Positions 27,451-39,274 are shown, counted from the stretch's first letter. The stretch is DNA of 64,000 nt from Symbiodinium sp. CCMP2592 (GCA_905221615.1 CAJNDT010002001.1:1731881-1795880); one strand, 5' to 3'. The notes: generated by a model from the letters alone, not told the origin. A program made the numbers and translations.

Positions 27451-27616
27451 AGTGTGCACCTGGTGCCGGATTGCCCAGCACAACAGCATGTACCCGGATC
27501 AGAGTATCCCTTGGCACGAGCCCAGCCACCTCTCTTCTGCCCGCGGGTGCAGCAAGCTGAGGCCGGCAAAGACGAGATGATTCCGGACTTCGTTTGCGAA
27601 GGTCCCAAGATGGAAG
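27451..27616 (+). CDS. Candidate host exon, Pro-rich
   Basis: Reads VHLVPDCPAQQHVPGSEYPL, then ARAQPPLFCPRVQQAEAGKD and EMIPDFVCEGPKME, ending near a GGTGTC donor. Preceded by CTGCAG and an in-frame stop, so the exon starts close to 27451. Telomere-like text (GGACTCAGGGGGTTCGGGGG) follows. Confidence 0.48.
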
Positions 27617-27950
27617 GGTGTCACGGTTTATGGACTCAGGGGGTTCGGGGGTCTAGGGATTTTGCGTTTAAGGTTTACTTCTGCATTTGTGCTACAGGAA
27701 CTGCAGGAAGTTGGACTGTTCAGAGGGGCGGTGGTGCTGAGCTGACATGACCCGCTGCATGTTACTTAAGTCTGGTATTCGGAGGCCGAGGTCGACAGGT
27801 AAGCATTTTCGCGATGGGGCTCGCATAGGGTGGTTGTAATACAAGTTCACTTCAGTGTAACTACGTCAACCGGACGTAAAATTTCAATACTCCAGATGTG
27901 TTTCTGGGACACTTGAAGAGCACCCTCGATGATGCTCGTCAACCTTAAAT

Positions 27951-28330
27951 CTAGGTCTGACACAGTCTGTATGGCTTTGTATGCCCCAACAGACATTGCA
28001 TATCATGAATATATACATGCATACATGTATAAACATATGTATTTATGCAAGTGTTTAAAGAAGTAGACGTAAAATATAATATGATATGACATAATATTAT
28101 ATGTATAAGTATATATAGATACATATGTGTATACATACACGTGTATGCATGTACGTATGCATATATGCATGCTTGCATGTATGTATGTACGTATGTGTGT
28201 ATCTATGTATGTATGATTATAAATGTATTTATGTAGGTCTGTATGTATGCATGTATGTACGCATGGCGTGCTAGTGAAGATGTACACATGCTATACCTAT
28301 CGATACATACATACCTATCTTCATCTATTG
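27951..28330. repeat. ATGTATGT/ACATAC tetranucleotide-rich tract
   Basis: Degenerate (ATGT)n and (ATAC)n repeats; poly-Tyr/Ile/His frames across it are artefacts. Confidence 0.8.
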
Positions 28331-28469
28331 CTGAATCCCCGCGGTAAGTCTCAGAGACATCTAGAGTACGCATGTGTTTCGGCCAGTGGAGCTTCATCGG
28401 CGCATCAGAAGGTCATGGGCCAGCGGTGTCAGGTAGATCCCTACACTCTAAACTTAGACTCTAAACCCT

Positions 28470-28585
28470 ACCGGATGGCGTCAGGTAGATCTAGCAAGAA
28501 GATTGCCACCGACTTCTTCATTGTGCGAGTAAACGATACTGCGCCGAAGAAGGCAAGGATTGCAGCGAACCGCTCCGCGGGCTTC
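28470..28585 (+). CDS. Candidate host exon, basic
   Basis: Reads MASGRSSKKIATDFFIVRVN, then DTAPKKARIAANRSAG, with intron-like text (CTCTAAACCCTA) before and (TTTAGAGCTTCGGGGG) after. NDT is a sequon but the context is basic, so cytosolic is equally possible. Confidence 0.48.
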
Positions 28586-29094
28586 GGTGTCGTAGGATGG
28601 GCTTTGGGCTTATGGTTTAGAGCTTCGGGGGTCTGAGAAGGCTGAAGTATGGGGCTTTCATGGGCTTTCAGCATTCATGGGTTGGGTGAGTTTTTTTAGG
28701 GCGTAAGTGACGGCTTGACCTGGAGAAGATGTTCTGAAGCAACAGGGCCGATCTACGCTACCCCGGACCATATAATCAGAGCTAGCAGAGTTAGCTGTCT
28801 ACTGCACTGGCAAATTGAGTCACTTGATGCCCACCTGTTTCGTGTTCTGGTGGCTCAGAAGAGCCGGTGATTTCTAGAATCCTTCAGCTGGGCCACCAGC
28901 TACCAGGACTTCATGCAGTGGAAACTGTAGCGCTCAAGCCATCTTGGTTTAAATATCAAGTACGAAGATGTGCAAACCACATGCACTATCCTACGGAGTA
29001 GTAGGATATTGTGGCCAGTTTGCATGGCTCCATCTAGGCCGAATGGGATGTGTGTATATGTATTATTTATTTATGCATAGATATTTGTATATGT

Positions 29095-29147
29095 CGTGTA
29101 TATATATATATATGTATGTATGTCCACATAAAGAGATAGATAGTTAG

Positions 29148-29200
<53 letters not shown>

Positions 29201-29210
29201 GAGAGCGAGA
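29095..29210. repeat. (TA)n and (GA)n microsatellites
   Basis: (TA)n at about 29100-29111 and 29150-29166, then (GA)n at 29166-29210. Confidence 0.9.
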
Positions 29211-29273
29211 GACGTGCGGAGAGTTGAAAGAGATCTCCGGTATCCACTGCCGTGCGAAGCATGCACCTCAGGC

Positions 29274-29525
29274 TTCTTCAGTCTTCAATTGCCAAATGTC
29301 CCGGCATCCCGTGCTCAATGCTGAGCTCCACAAAAACAGATCACAAGCCCAGCTTGCATCGCAGCTCGCTTAATGCAATCTCATCCTGTTTACTGAATGT
29401 TGTTGATGGCCTTCCGGCACCCTGCAGAGCCCTGCAGGGTCCTCTAGTGAAGCTATTGAGTAAGTTGTCCAACACCTTGCAAGTGGCAGTGTTGCTGCCA
29501 AAGGAATTCGAGTCTCGGGCCAGGT
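29274..29525 (+). CDS. One or two candidate host exons
   Basis: After GGCTTCTTCAG the frame reads SSIAKCPGIPCSMLSSTKTD and later SLNAISSCLLNVVDGLPAPC. A second piece reads VAVLLPKEFESRARY and ends near CCAG/GTACG, a GT donor. The minus strand is also open here, so strand is not certain. Confidence 0.38.
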
Positions 29526-29619
29526 ACGACTTCAGATGTTGCCTGAAAATCTTGGGATGCCGCTTGTTGCCGTTGAGTTCGTGTTGCTGCCGTGGGGAGT
29601 GGGGGGAAGGGGGCAGTCT

Positions 29620-29826
29620 GCAGTGACCACGAGAACGCTCGAGGATTCTTGCATCGAAATGAAGTTGCCATCCTGTCGTCAGATGTCGTGGCAGAAGAGC
29701 GACAGCCCACATACGCTTCCATCAGTGTGTCGCCACACTATACTGGTGAAATTTGTCTTCCAACATGTAGGGGTTGTATCCATGGCCAGCCAGCCATCTT
29801 TTGCAGTTACTCAGCAAACAACACCT
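29620..29826 (+). CDS. Candidate host exon, Cys-containing, probably extracellular
   Basis: Reads NEVAILSSDVVAEERQPTYA, then SISVSPHYTGEICLPTCRGC and IHGQPAIFCSYSANNT. Four Cys within 30 residues and a terminal NNT sequon suggest a secreted or lumenal segment. Confidence 0.45.
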
Positions 29827-30074
29827 AACCTCACGATTCCGCACCCGCTGCTGAGCATCATTTTACCAAATTCCTTGATGCCTTGTGCCCTGCAGCATCA
29901 GCGACTGCTGACGCACGCGGAGTTTCCACGGGAAAATCGTCCCACGCTCCTTGTCAGCAGACAGCTTGGTCAGCGCAGCACAACACGCCCACACAACGAA
30001 TAGGACTTAATTTAAATCATGTTCTGGACATCTTTCTGAATACGTGCAACATAGTGCGCTCTTTTTGGCCGAGA

Positions 30075-30243
30075 GCCGTTGGCTGCGTGCGCTGCATAGC
30101 CTGGACACTGCAAGATGTCGGCCATGGCGGGATAAACATCGCATCAGCGTACGACAGCTTCAGGAAACAGCTAATCCTCATCCAGATCATAAAGGCCCCT
30201 GAGGAGGAAGCCCGACTGTCAATATCTCCATCTCAGCATCTTG
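30075..30243 (+). CDS. Candidate host exon ending at a GT donor
   Basis: Follows a GCCGAGAG acceptor. Reads AVGCVRCIAWTLQDVGHGGI, then NIASAYDSFRKQLILIQIIK and APEEEARLSISPSQHL, ending at CATCTTG/GTAATC. Strong C/G third positions. Family not recognised. Confidence 0.58.
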
Positions 30244-30807
30244 GTAATCAGCGCAAACAGAGTTTGGCTATCTACATTTGCAGGTCATTCAGGGCTTGGG
30301 TTTCGATGGATTTTGAGGTTCAAGTTGTGCGGCTCCGGAGGATGTTCAGAGGCGTCGGATCCTCCACTCCCGTGGGCATTAACTCCTTGATCCCAAGACA
30401 ACGGTGAGGAGGCAGACAATGAAACTTGGACCATTCCAGACAAGGCTTCAAGAAGACGGGCAGAACCGGTTCGCAGTACGAACAGCAGCAGGAAGCGATC
30501 AGACTACATCATCTCTCGAGACGCTGAGGCACCCTCAGCGAAGAGAAGACTTGAAAAAGGCCTGGGGGGCACTTGCCTGCTTATGTTGTTTAGGGTTTAG
30601 GCTTAGGGTTTAAGATGAGCTTCTGGTGGCGGTGGGTCCACCTGAGGTGGTCCTCCTGGGCCTCTAGACTCTAAATCCAGAGCTTTCACACTCTCATCCC
30701 TAAGGGTCAGGCTTTGGGAGATCTGAGTCTGAGTTGAGGGTCGTCTCATGACCCGAGGCTTGAGGCTCAAGCTTTGGAGAGTTGCTAATTACAGCTGTTC
30801 ATTTTTG

Positions 30808-30956
30808 CGGATAGACTGCCCGAGTGATATCTTATCGACCATCATCGTCGTCTCCATCACCATCTCCATCATCACCGCCATGAGTAAAGACCACCATGGC
30901 CATCAAAAGAAGAGGAGCGTCGTTCGACTGTTGCTTCTTGTTGTTCTGAGTTGCTT
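30808..30956 (+). CDS. Candidate host exon encoding a membrane helix
   Basis: Reads CPSDILSTIIVVSITISIIT then AMSKDHHGHQKKRSVV: a TM helix built from ATC/GTC codons followed by a basic, His-rich loop. A positive-inside arrangement would put the loop in the cytosol. Confidence 0.42.
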
Positions 30957-31079
30957 ATGGCGCTTCGGTTGCAATCGGTGTTCGGGGTTTGATTTTTAGG
31001 ATTCATGAGAGTGGCGTACAGCTGTAGTTGTCCTCGCGGTTTTTGTTTTGTCCGTGGAGCAGGCATCAGTTGGGCACTA

Positions 31080-31194
31080 CTAAGCCTGTGCTGGCCAAAC
31101 TCAAACTGTTCTTTCCAATTGCTGCTACTGCGGACGACAGGCACATTCAGTTTCTTGAATTCTGCACCCGGCTTGAAGTTCTCGGAGAGCCCCG
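31080..31194 (+). CDS. Candidate host exon, soluble
   Basis: Reads TKPVLAKLKLFFPIAATADD then RHIQFLEFCTRLEVLGEPR, ending at GAGCCCCG/GTGTAAG, a GT donor. Convincing composition; family unknown. Confidence 0.52.
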
Positions 31195-32279
31195 GTGTAA
31201 GTCTCGTCGGAAGCAGGAGTTTGGCTTAGGTTCCGCCATTCCTCCACAGACAGGTCTATCACACCCTAAATGCCTTCAGCCTCAAGGCTTCACAAGGCCG
31301 CCGTGACGTCCATAGGTCCGAAGCCCTGAACTACGCTTAACGTCGTAAGCCCTCAATCCCCCTTCTGCCAAATCGGCCGCCAGTTCTTCAGCAAAATACC
31401 GAAGTCGGAGCCTTCTTGGCGGCTCAGCTGTTTTAGCGCAGCGGTTTTGGGGTTCCTGTTGAGTTTGTGTGTATGTGTGTGTGTGTGTGCGGGCTTTAGA
31501 TCTTTATTCTTGGTTTAACTTGGTGACTGGTGCTAGGGTTTGTGCCTTGCTTTTTGTTTGCATTCTGAATTTGGCATGGGGCTAGTTGGAATTGCAGGTT
31601 TCGCTTCTGAGTTGATCCGGTTCCAAAGCAAAGTGGGCATCCCAAAATTCGAGCCTTCTCATCGTCCGACTACTGGGACACGCTGTTCAAGCCGATGCTG
31701 TGAAGCCTGGAAAAGATCAGACTTCATCTTGACGTTCAGGGTGCAGGGACCCCGCTGTGTCAATGCCTGTGAACTAGGTTTGCCTTTCGATGCAGCGCCA
31801 GAAATCGTCGTAAGCATCGAACTCGGTTGATGGCCTGCTATCATATTCGAAGCGGACGGTGCCTTCGACAAGTGATGAGGAGGCCTTGAGGTCAAAAGGC
31901 CCTGCTGGCAGCACAAACTCCAAACTACGGTTGATTACTGCTACTGTAGAGAAGCTATTACGAGCTGCAGCCGAAATCCATTGAACTTTCCATCACAGGT
32001 CTCGTTTCGCAGACTTCCACCTGCTCCTGTATATTGCCAAGGCTCTTGTGAGCTCTAGCGTGGGATTCGGATCAGGGAGATTTTTTACAGTGTCAACAGA
32101 AACATGAGTCAGTATCGAAAAGGAACTTAAACAGGATCAAGAATAAGCTTAAGCTCCACTGCTTCCTGTCCCAACTGTTATTGCCCTTATTTCTTCTACC
32201 AAAAATAGTAGTAATCTTACGACTATTGCAGTTCTTACAAGTCTTAATATCATTACTGCTGTTGCCATGTTGACTACTT

Positions 32280-32500
32280 GTCCTATTATTATTATTATCA
32301 TTTCTACTCCTCCTCCTCCTCCTCCTCCTCCTCCTCCTCCTCCTCCTCCTCCTGCTGTTCCTGCCACTGCCGCTGCCACTGCAACTGCAACTCTACTGCT
32401 ACTGCTTCTAATTGCCACCACCACCACCACCACCACCACCACCACCACCACCACCACCACCACCACCACCACCACCACCACCACCATTACATGATTATGA
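32280..32500. repeat. (TCC)n and (CAC)n trinucleotide arrays
   Basis: (CTC)n at 32306-32354 and (CAC)n at about 32414-32487, with ATT/ATC-rich DNA before. Polyproline, poly-His and poly-Val frames are artefacts. Confidence 0.95.
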
Positions 32501-34119
32501 TTCTGATTATTATGACCATGATTACGATGGTGACCGTCATTGCTGGGACCAGTTTCATTGACAGGAGTCCACGAAGAAACAACCAGGAGACCGCCACGAG
32601 GTCACCAGGAGCACCAGGAGACCACCAAGCACTGGCGCATTCAAACAACGCCTCCAATGCCTTGAATCAAGTACTGGTGGGATTCAGACACAGTTGAGAG
32701 CACGACGAAATACTGGCGGCTCGGGTACCATCGCGAAAACACTTTGCACCAAATGTTGGCACATTTCTGGCGCAGGCGACATATCATTCCCCCCAATCGT
32801 TTTCTCCAAGTACTGCCGCGCGATTCAGGGTTATCGTGGTCCATGTCGTATTATGCCTACAATGTATCCCGGCCCCGGACCGTGCGCAGCAGGCGAATCC
32901 CCGTAAATAATGGCTCAGCGAAGACAATGTGCCGCACCATAGCGGCTGACGTGCGCCGCGAGCATGTGCGCAAAATCGGACATGGGGACCAGCTGTGCAG
33001 CATCTGCTGTATATAGTAGGACGTACAGAGCTTCGTTTTGATTCCCGAAGCGGGACAACATTTATGTTTCATACGGTTTGATTCTTTATTTGATCCCGCG
33101 GGGCTAGATTTTTGTTGACCCTGGGTTTTTGTGGCTTCCGGCCTGTATTTGTCCCTTGTCGTTTTTCGTGCTTCGAGGTGTTAAAGGATTGGCTTTCGGG
33201 GCGTTGGTCCTTCCAGGATTGAGTGTTTAGAGATCCAGGATCTTTAGGGTTCGGTCTGTAGTAGGGGTTCAGATAGGTCGTGACGTAGCCATAACTGCAG
33301 GGGCCGCGTATGTGTTGCACACACCGGGTTACCGCTCTCAAGCCGTCGCATCCACGACTTCGACTTCTGCCGTGGAGCTGTTAACAAGGCACCTCGACAG
33401 CGCCAGGGTGCTTTTTGTTAAACCCCCCTACATTATGTAGCGAGTGTTCGCTCGGATGTTGTGCAGTGTCTGGCGCTTGCGATAAACTTAGAGATCGTAC
33501 ACAGACTCGCTCGGCAACATTTCAGCTCAGAGCCGCCATAAAAGAGATAACTGATGTCCTTCTTGTGCCTAGTCGCTTTTCAGAGAAGCTCTCTTGCAAA
33601 GTGCCTTGGTCAGGAGATCGACGTCGACACAGCGGTGACGATCGCCGAGTGTGTGCGTGATCGAAAGGAAAGTGCTAGGGCTGCTAGGGAATCCTGTGAA
33701 GTCAAACCAAGCCGCGAAAACCAAGAGGAAGCACGAACAAATTGAAAGCTCCTCCCTGCCCTTTTTGTCCGGGACCGACTACGAGAAATCATGCACCTTC
33801 AACAGTCTTCGTATAGAACCCTTCCAAACCCCATTCCACACATGTATGCCCTGCAAGAGTAGCGCAGGACATCCCAGAAGGAGTTACGATGATCTTCAAC
33901 GAGCTTACGCAGTAATAGGTCCGGGCCATTGCATGGGGTCGGGACTCACACAGTTAAGCTACCATGACGGGATCTTTCTTCATCCGACAAGCTTTTAGAC
34001 TACAACGACAAGCTGTCTTTACCTCGTCGCGGTAGCAGCGCGCCCTCGAGCAGGCAAACCTGAGATACCCCCTGCAAGCTTTAGCAGGCTCCGAGCCTCA
34101 ACCTGCAGGTGCGGCTCTG

Positions 34120-34593
34120 GTGCTAGTGCTTCCGCGCCGCAGAGTGAGAGCGCATGAACAGTGGGCCCCTGGTCAGGGCTCAGAAAACAGTGTGTTCCAA
34201 CTGCCCTGGCGCGAGGGCGGGAGCACCAGAGAAGCCATGAATCAGACAGTGAACCTTTGCTTCAAAAAGGATGAGTATGCTGCATACAATTTGATGCATA
34301 TACCCCCTACATCAAAACAAATCCAGCTACAGTGCCCTCAGTCTTGTCGTAATCAGACACCTGCAAAGCTTGATTGCAATCATTCCCCCGGAATCGACAT
34401 CCAAACTGGCCGCTGGTGCTCCCTGCTCATCCAATTCGGTAGCTCTATACATTTCATGTCACCGGGCCTCGCTGTCAAGCGGCGCGTGCCGGTGACACGA
34501 AGTGAGCTTAGCACAGGGTCCTCAGATTGGCTCTCCGATCCAGCCGTGGCCTTCTGCACGACTCACAGGTGCGGGAAAAGCCCTGGGACGTGA
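34120..34593 (+). CDS. Open frame, 157 codons, possible exon with sequons
   Basis: Open for 474 nt. The middle reads STREAMNQTVNLCFKKDEYA, then QIQLQCPQSCRNQTPAKLDC; both NQT triplets are N-glycosylation sequons and Cys are frequent, as in an extracellular domain. It probably spans more than one exon. Family not recognised. Confidence 0.4.
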   Translation: MLVLPRRRVRAHEQWAPGQGSENSVFQLPWREGGSTREAMNQTVNLCFKKDEYAAYNLMHIPPTSKQIQLQCPQSCRNQTPAKLDCNHSPGIDIQTGRWCSLLIQFGSSIHFMSPGLAVKRRVPVTRSELSTGSSDWLSDPAVAFCTTHRCGKSPGT

Positions 34594-35521
34594 GGCTGCA
34601 TGCTGCCACAGCTTGCTCGAGTCCTGCCTGCAAGCGTGTGAAGTGGAAGCAGAAGCAGAACATGCAGTCGCTCTTCTCTAACTACACCTGAGAGAAACAG
34701 TGACTTCTTGAGGCTAGCTGGCTCAGGCTGGAGTTGGAGTTGTTGCAAGCCATGTTTTTTGTTCCCTCATGCGCAGCTCTTTCATGCATATTCACGTAGC
34801 GTTCAATCTGAATCCCACAAATACTCGGAACAAACAATATTGAAGACGTCCGACGGCTGCCAGCATGCCAGCCGCCAGCATGTTCAAGTCTGAGGTCCGT
34901 TGAATAAGCCCCCTTAGCCTTGGCACTGGGGGGTTACTCATGTTTCTGTGCTGCCTTGAGTGCAAAGCCATGTTGTGCGGACTGCGAGGGCCGCTTGTTT
35001 TCCCAAGGACGAGGGGTTGGTTCCAGTGTCGACTCCATTAGAGTCTTAGGTCTATGGTATATAGGGCTGCAGCTTCGGGCTGGAGGAGCTTTTCCACATC
35101 AGGGTAGAGGGCGATAGCTTTGTTGAGCTGACGGCTTGAAAGGCTTAATGCGAAAGCAGGGTTTGGTGAAAGACCATGCTCGACGACCTCAAGCACTGCA
35201 GCTTTGCGTTGCAGGGAAGAACAAGCCAAGCCCACCAGAATAGTTGTAAAGGCCAGAGCTGATGGTTAAAGACCTTCTTCCGACACAGCGTGGCCGATCC
35301 TTACCACATCCTGAAATGCCTATGCATCAGAGGAACACCTGAAAGAACCTCATGCAGAGCACTCCTACATCTCTCTTGCAGCATTTCGACCTTCAGAGCT
35401 TTACACATTTCTTGTGAGGGCGTGGTGCAGTACTGGGGTTCCAGGATTCGCGTGTTGGGTTGTGCGTCTCTGGCCGTTTAGGGCGGCACAGAGGCGAAAC
35501 AGGCAGTACCCACAGGAGCAG

Positions 35522-35602
35522 GTTTCGAAACCTCGGTGTGAAGCCAACTTTCCTCACGACCCTCTCCGCCCGGCGCGGCGTCTCTTGACATTGATCGAAC
35601 AG
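35522..35602 (+). CDS. Candidate short host exon
   Basis: Follows CCCACAGGAGCAG and reads VSKPRCEANFPHDPLRPARR then LLTLIEQ before TAA. Short but G/C-ending codons; the TAA may be in the next intron. Confidence 0.42.
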
Positions 35603-35860
35603 TAAACTTGGATGTTCACACACACACAGACAAGGAACTAATCTGGCCTCGGGGTTGGTTTACGGAATAGCTAGAGTCATGGGCTTGGAGCTCGATGAAC
35701 AGGGTGATGGAAGGGCAAAGTTTCCAGCTCAGTTCCTTTAAGTCCCAGACCTCCAACTTCTAAGCCCTAGCCCTTTCTCCATTACAAGGGGCATCTGCTG
35801 GTGCCGCTTACTTCGGACTCTGACTGTCTAGCCGTAGCCTAAACCCACAACGCCACTCAG

Positions 35861-35952
35861 AAAACAGGGTGGTCCAGGAGACCCTCCTTCGCAGACTCGA
35901 GAAGTTCAACATCTTTGACGGGCCCAAACCCAAACAGCTCTACCCCATTAGG
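35861..35952 (+). CDS. Host exon upstream of a telomere-like intron
   Basis: Follows acceptor CGCCACTCAG. Reads NRVVQETLLRRLEKFNIFDG then PKPKQLYPIR, and ends exactly in phase 0 at ATTAGG/GTTTAGGG. The next exon (36022) continues in frame. Product not recognised. Confidence 0.6.
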
Positions 35953-36021
35953 GTTTAGGGTTTGGGGTTTATTTGGTTTAGGGGTTAGGGGTTTAGGGTT
36001 TAGGGTCCAAACCCTAGGAAG
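35953..36021 (+). other. 69-nt GT-AG intron made of TTTAGGG-type repeats
   Basis: Begins GTTTAGGGTTTGGGG and ends CCAAACCCTAGGAAG. Between are TTTAGGGG, TTAGGGG and two TTTAGGG units. TAGGGTTTGG near the start is the reverse complement of CCAAACCCTA near the end, so the intron has short terminal inverted repeats. Both flanking exons are open in the same phase. Confidence 0.6.
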
Positions 36022-36096
36022 CAACCTTTTCTGCTTCAACCCGAGGCCCGGCCGATCCATATCCAGGCCGATGCCTTGCTGCGGCCGGGAGTCCGT
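36022..36096 (+). CDS. Host exon downstream of a telomere-like intron
   Basis: Follows CCTAGGAAG and reads QPFLLQPEARPIHIQADALL then RPGV, with strong G/C third positions. Continues the frame of the exon ending at 35952. Confidence 0.55.
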
Positions 36097-36948
36097 TTTT
36101 AGGATTTCAATGCAGGCGGTATGCTTTGAAGCTTCGACGGGTTGATGCAGACCTTCGTGCCTTATAGCTTGTAGTAACTGTATGAAGTCGGGGATTCTGA
36201 GGAGACATCGGTACGTGCAGAGTGCTTAAGTTGACTACAATAAGGCTCGTACATTTTTGCTTCCCTAACTGTTTCGGTTTCCTTCTGCGCCTGCAGGGTT
36301 CAGGCAGGGGTACAGGTGTAGGAACTTGTCACTTTTACTGTCTATACGAGGAACTCTACTGGTTTTACGTACGATCCTTGTTAAGAGGACTGGCGCAAAT
36401 CTCGCCGTCACCTTCAGAAATGCTGAGCTCTTCGCAGGAAAGCTGAGGTTGAGAAGCCCCGAGTAAACAACCCGAACCTTGCATACCCCATACCATGAAG
36501 CCCCCTAGCTCCAAACCCGAAAGGGCCATGCCACCAAAACCTTGCAACCCTAAAGCCCCAAACCCTACGCCTGTTGCCCTCAACTCTAAGCTTTGAGAAG
36601 TTTTGAAAGGGGTGGGGTGGGCTGGGGTAGGGTACCAAAAAGGCGTTAGGGGAATGATGGCCTCCTTTGCCAGCTTGTGGCTCAAGAGCATTAGCAACTC
36701 GTCTTGATGGGCTCTAAAACGCTGCTTTACCTCCCCACTCTTCAGTCTCTAATCAATCCTCTGCAAGATGTCCAACCCAAGCCCTCGAAATTCAGCCCTT
36801 AGCCCGGCTCTCGTCCGCCATGTTCGGTCGATCCAGACTGCCTTTAGAGATAGGTTCAGGCTATGACATCTACGCGTGTTGCTGAAGCTTAGAGTCCTAT
36901 CGGAAAGCTAGTCACAAAAGCAAGCTAATTGTGAGCCTCCCCGTGGCG

Positions 36949-37104
36949 ATGCAGCCGAACGCACGATGCATCGTTTTGCTGGCGTTGGCAACATGGGCAG
37001 CTGCAGGCCTTCTACATAAACCCTCTGAATTGTTACCGCTGTCTTGGGAACTGTTCTTGTGGATTTCATCGGCTTCCGGGCGGGGGTCGAAGCCAAAGAC
37101 ATGA
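36949..37104 (+). CDS. Short frame with signal-peptide-like start
   Basis: ATG 36949 opens a 51-codon frame beginning MQPNARCIVLLALATWAAAG, a basic end followed by a hydrophobic core, then LLHKPSELLPLSWELF. It looks like the first exon of a secreted or membrane protein. Candidate sequon-rich exons lie downstream at 37442. Confidence 0.42.
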   Translation: MQPNARCIVLLALATWAAAGLLHKPSELLPLSWELFLWISSASGRGSKPKT

Positions 37105-37441
37105 ATGTGATAATCTAGAACACACTTCTTCACTTCTTAGACTCTTAGACTGGAGGACACTGTTGTGGTTTGTATTTCTGTGCTCGGGGTCCAAGTCCTA
37201 TGATCATAGGGCTCTAGGAGACTCGTTCTGCTTGAAAGCGAGATGGAAGGCAAGGTCGCAGTCCTATGGCCAGGGGTTAGGGCTTAAAGGCATTTTTGGA
37301 GATTGCGGATTCGGGCTTTGGGGCACTGCAACAATCGGGGGGTTTATGTGGGGGGTTTGTTGCGGCTGGACGTGGTGTAGTTGGTATGAGCGTTTGGGGG
37401 CCGTGGCCCAAGAGTCCTTCGACATATCCCTGCCGCCAAAC

Positions 37442-37640
37442 TGATGTCGAGCCTCCTACAGCGGATCTCCTTAGCTCAGAGACCACCCTTACAGAATTCC
37501 TCGAAAGTGTAGCGAATGCAGACAACGTCTCGCTCGACGCGAGCTCCTCCAATGCCACTGCGGCAAATGTCACGCACCCGGGCGGGGAACTGATGCAAGG
37601 TGTGAACTACGGAGCAACTCATATCCCCTGTGCAGTCCCT
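37442..37640 (+). CDS. Candidate host exon, glycosylated extracellular type
   Basis: Reads VEPPTADLLSSETTLTEFLE, then SVANADNVSLDASSSNATAA and NVTHPGGELMQGVNYGA. Three sequons (NVS, NAT, NVT) lie within 20 residues. Third positions are largely C or G. Ends near CTGTGCAG/TCCC. Likely an extracellular loop. Confidence 0.58.
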
Positions 37641-38772
37641 GGCTGATGTACCCAAAATTATTTGTGTGTTCATTCCTCATGCCCACCAGTTTAGATTTAG
37701 TGCTTCCGGAGGCCGGAACTGTGAGAGTATCTGAAATTTTCTCGGGACCACAGTTTGGGATTGTTTGATGTCAGCCAGCCCACTTGCGACGTCCTTTAAC
37801 CTCAAACCACAAACTCAACAGCCAGTACCCTCGACCTTCAGCCAAAATCAATATACGCATTCTTGGACTTGGATCAGATCCCCACTTTACGATGAACAGA
37901 GGTCGCGGTGGAGCATAATGGTCTTTGGCTTCGTGATTTGCTGTCAAGCTGCAAGGACCTACTGGGAAGTCAAAACCGATCCAGACACACAAACCTGTGC
38001 AGGAAGCACCAGTTTTTTTCGACTGGGATCCTGCTGTCCGGCCTCGTAAGATCTTGGCGGGTTTAGGATTTTCCTCGGGAGTTTGTGAAGGAAGAGCTAA
38101 TACCACAGGACTATATGTTTGTTCGTATGTCTCTGTCTGCATTCGATAAGCCAAGGCGTGATACTCCAAGCTCAGAGTCCCAAGCTTGTGGTGCCTGGCA
38201 CACGAAAGCCTGCAGCGTAAAGTTCTAAAGCCTTTCGTGTTGCCTTCCAAGGCAGCTCGCAGCTGAAGTCGAGGACACTCAAGAGGCCAGCGGAGTCAAA
38301 GCTCAGCCAGTTTCTTTGAGTTCCCCGGCATACGGAATTATTCAGGGTTTGCGATCTGATTCTTTGTCATGTACCTAAAAGGGCTTCAGGAGGCAAAGGG
38401 GGAAAGTTCAGGCGCTGCCGTGTAGGAGACGAGTGTTCCCGATGGTTACACAGGAACCAACCTTTGTGACTGAAGGGTTTGGGATTTAGGCAGCAGAGGT
38501 AGCTTATCGCCTTGCTTATTCGGCACTTGAAGCGAAGCGAATAATGATTGTCCATTGCAGTGGGTGACCCCTCCCCCCACGAAATTTGACTAACCCCGAC
38601 ATGTGTCCAAGTTAAGCCACATTGGGTACAGCACAGGACACAGTTCCAGCAAACTCCACATGCCATGTAAAGCCCACGACGGCCGCAAGGTTTGTTCAGC
38701 CAATAAGCTGTGCTTCTTGCAAGCGGAGTTTAGGATTCAGGGGTGCCGAAGCCCCGAAGCACTTGTGCGCAG

Positions 38773-38894
38773 GGCGCGAAGGCTGCAGAGCCGGCCACCG
38801 ACGCGCCCGGGGAGCTCCTGACGAACAGCACTAAAGCCGATGTTGGAAACAGGCGACTCCGTCGCGGCATCCAAGCCGGGAGTGGGCCTACCTG
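38773..38894 (+). CDS. Host exon with very high GC3
   Basis: After the acceptor TTGTGCGCAG it reads GAKAAEPATDAPGELLTNST, then KADVGNRRLRRGIQAGSGPT, ending at CCTACCTG/GTAATT, a good donor. Most third positions are C or G. NST is a sequon. This is one of the clearest exons by codon bias, though it has no start codon. Confidence 0.65.
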
Positions 38895-39178
38895 GTAATT
38901 TTTTGGGTCCAATCAATCGAGAGTTTTCTGCAGATGCCTGGCATGAGAGTCGTATAGGAGGCTGAGAGGCCCTCGGAGCTGCAGATGGATCCAGTTCCCT
39001 CATGCATGTGCACGCTGATGACTTGTTATGGTTTGATCTGATTCGGTTATTTGGGGTGTCTACCAACCGAAGCACGAGGCTGAGCTTTCGGCTGGTTCAT
39101 GGATGCGATTTGTGCGCACCCTTGCAATCACTTCGGTCTGAGTTCAGACTTGTTGGATCCTGACTGTATCGCTTGCAG

Positions 39179-39274
39179 GAGCAACACCACGCTGCGGGGC
39201 ATGCTTCACGGACGCCATGGCCGCAAATTCTTGTGTCTCCCGTGAGCTTCGGGCACCTTACACCACCGAAGGGA
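39179..39274 (+). CDS. Candidate host exon
   Basis: Follows acceptor ATCGCTTGCAG and reads EQHHAAGHASRTPWPQILVS then PVSFGHLTPPKG. A GTGAGC donor at 39245 could end it earlier. A second frame across the same DNA is also open. Confidence 0.42.
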
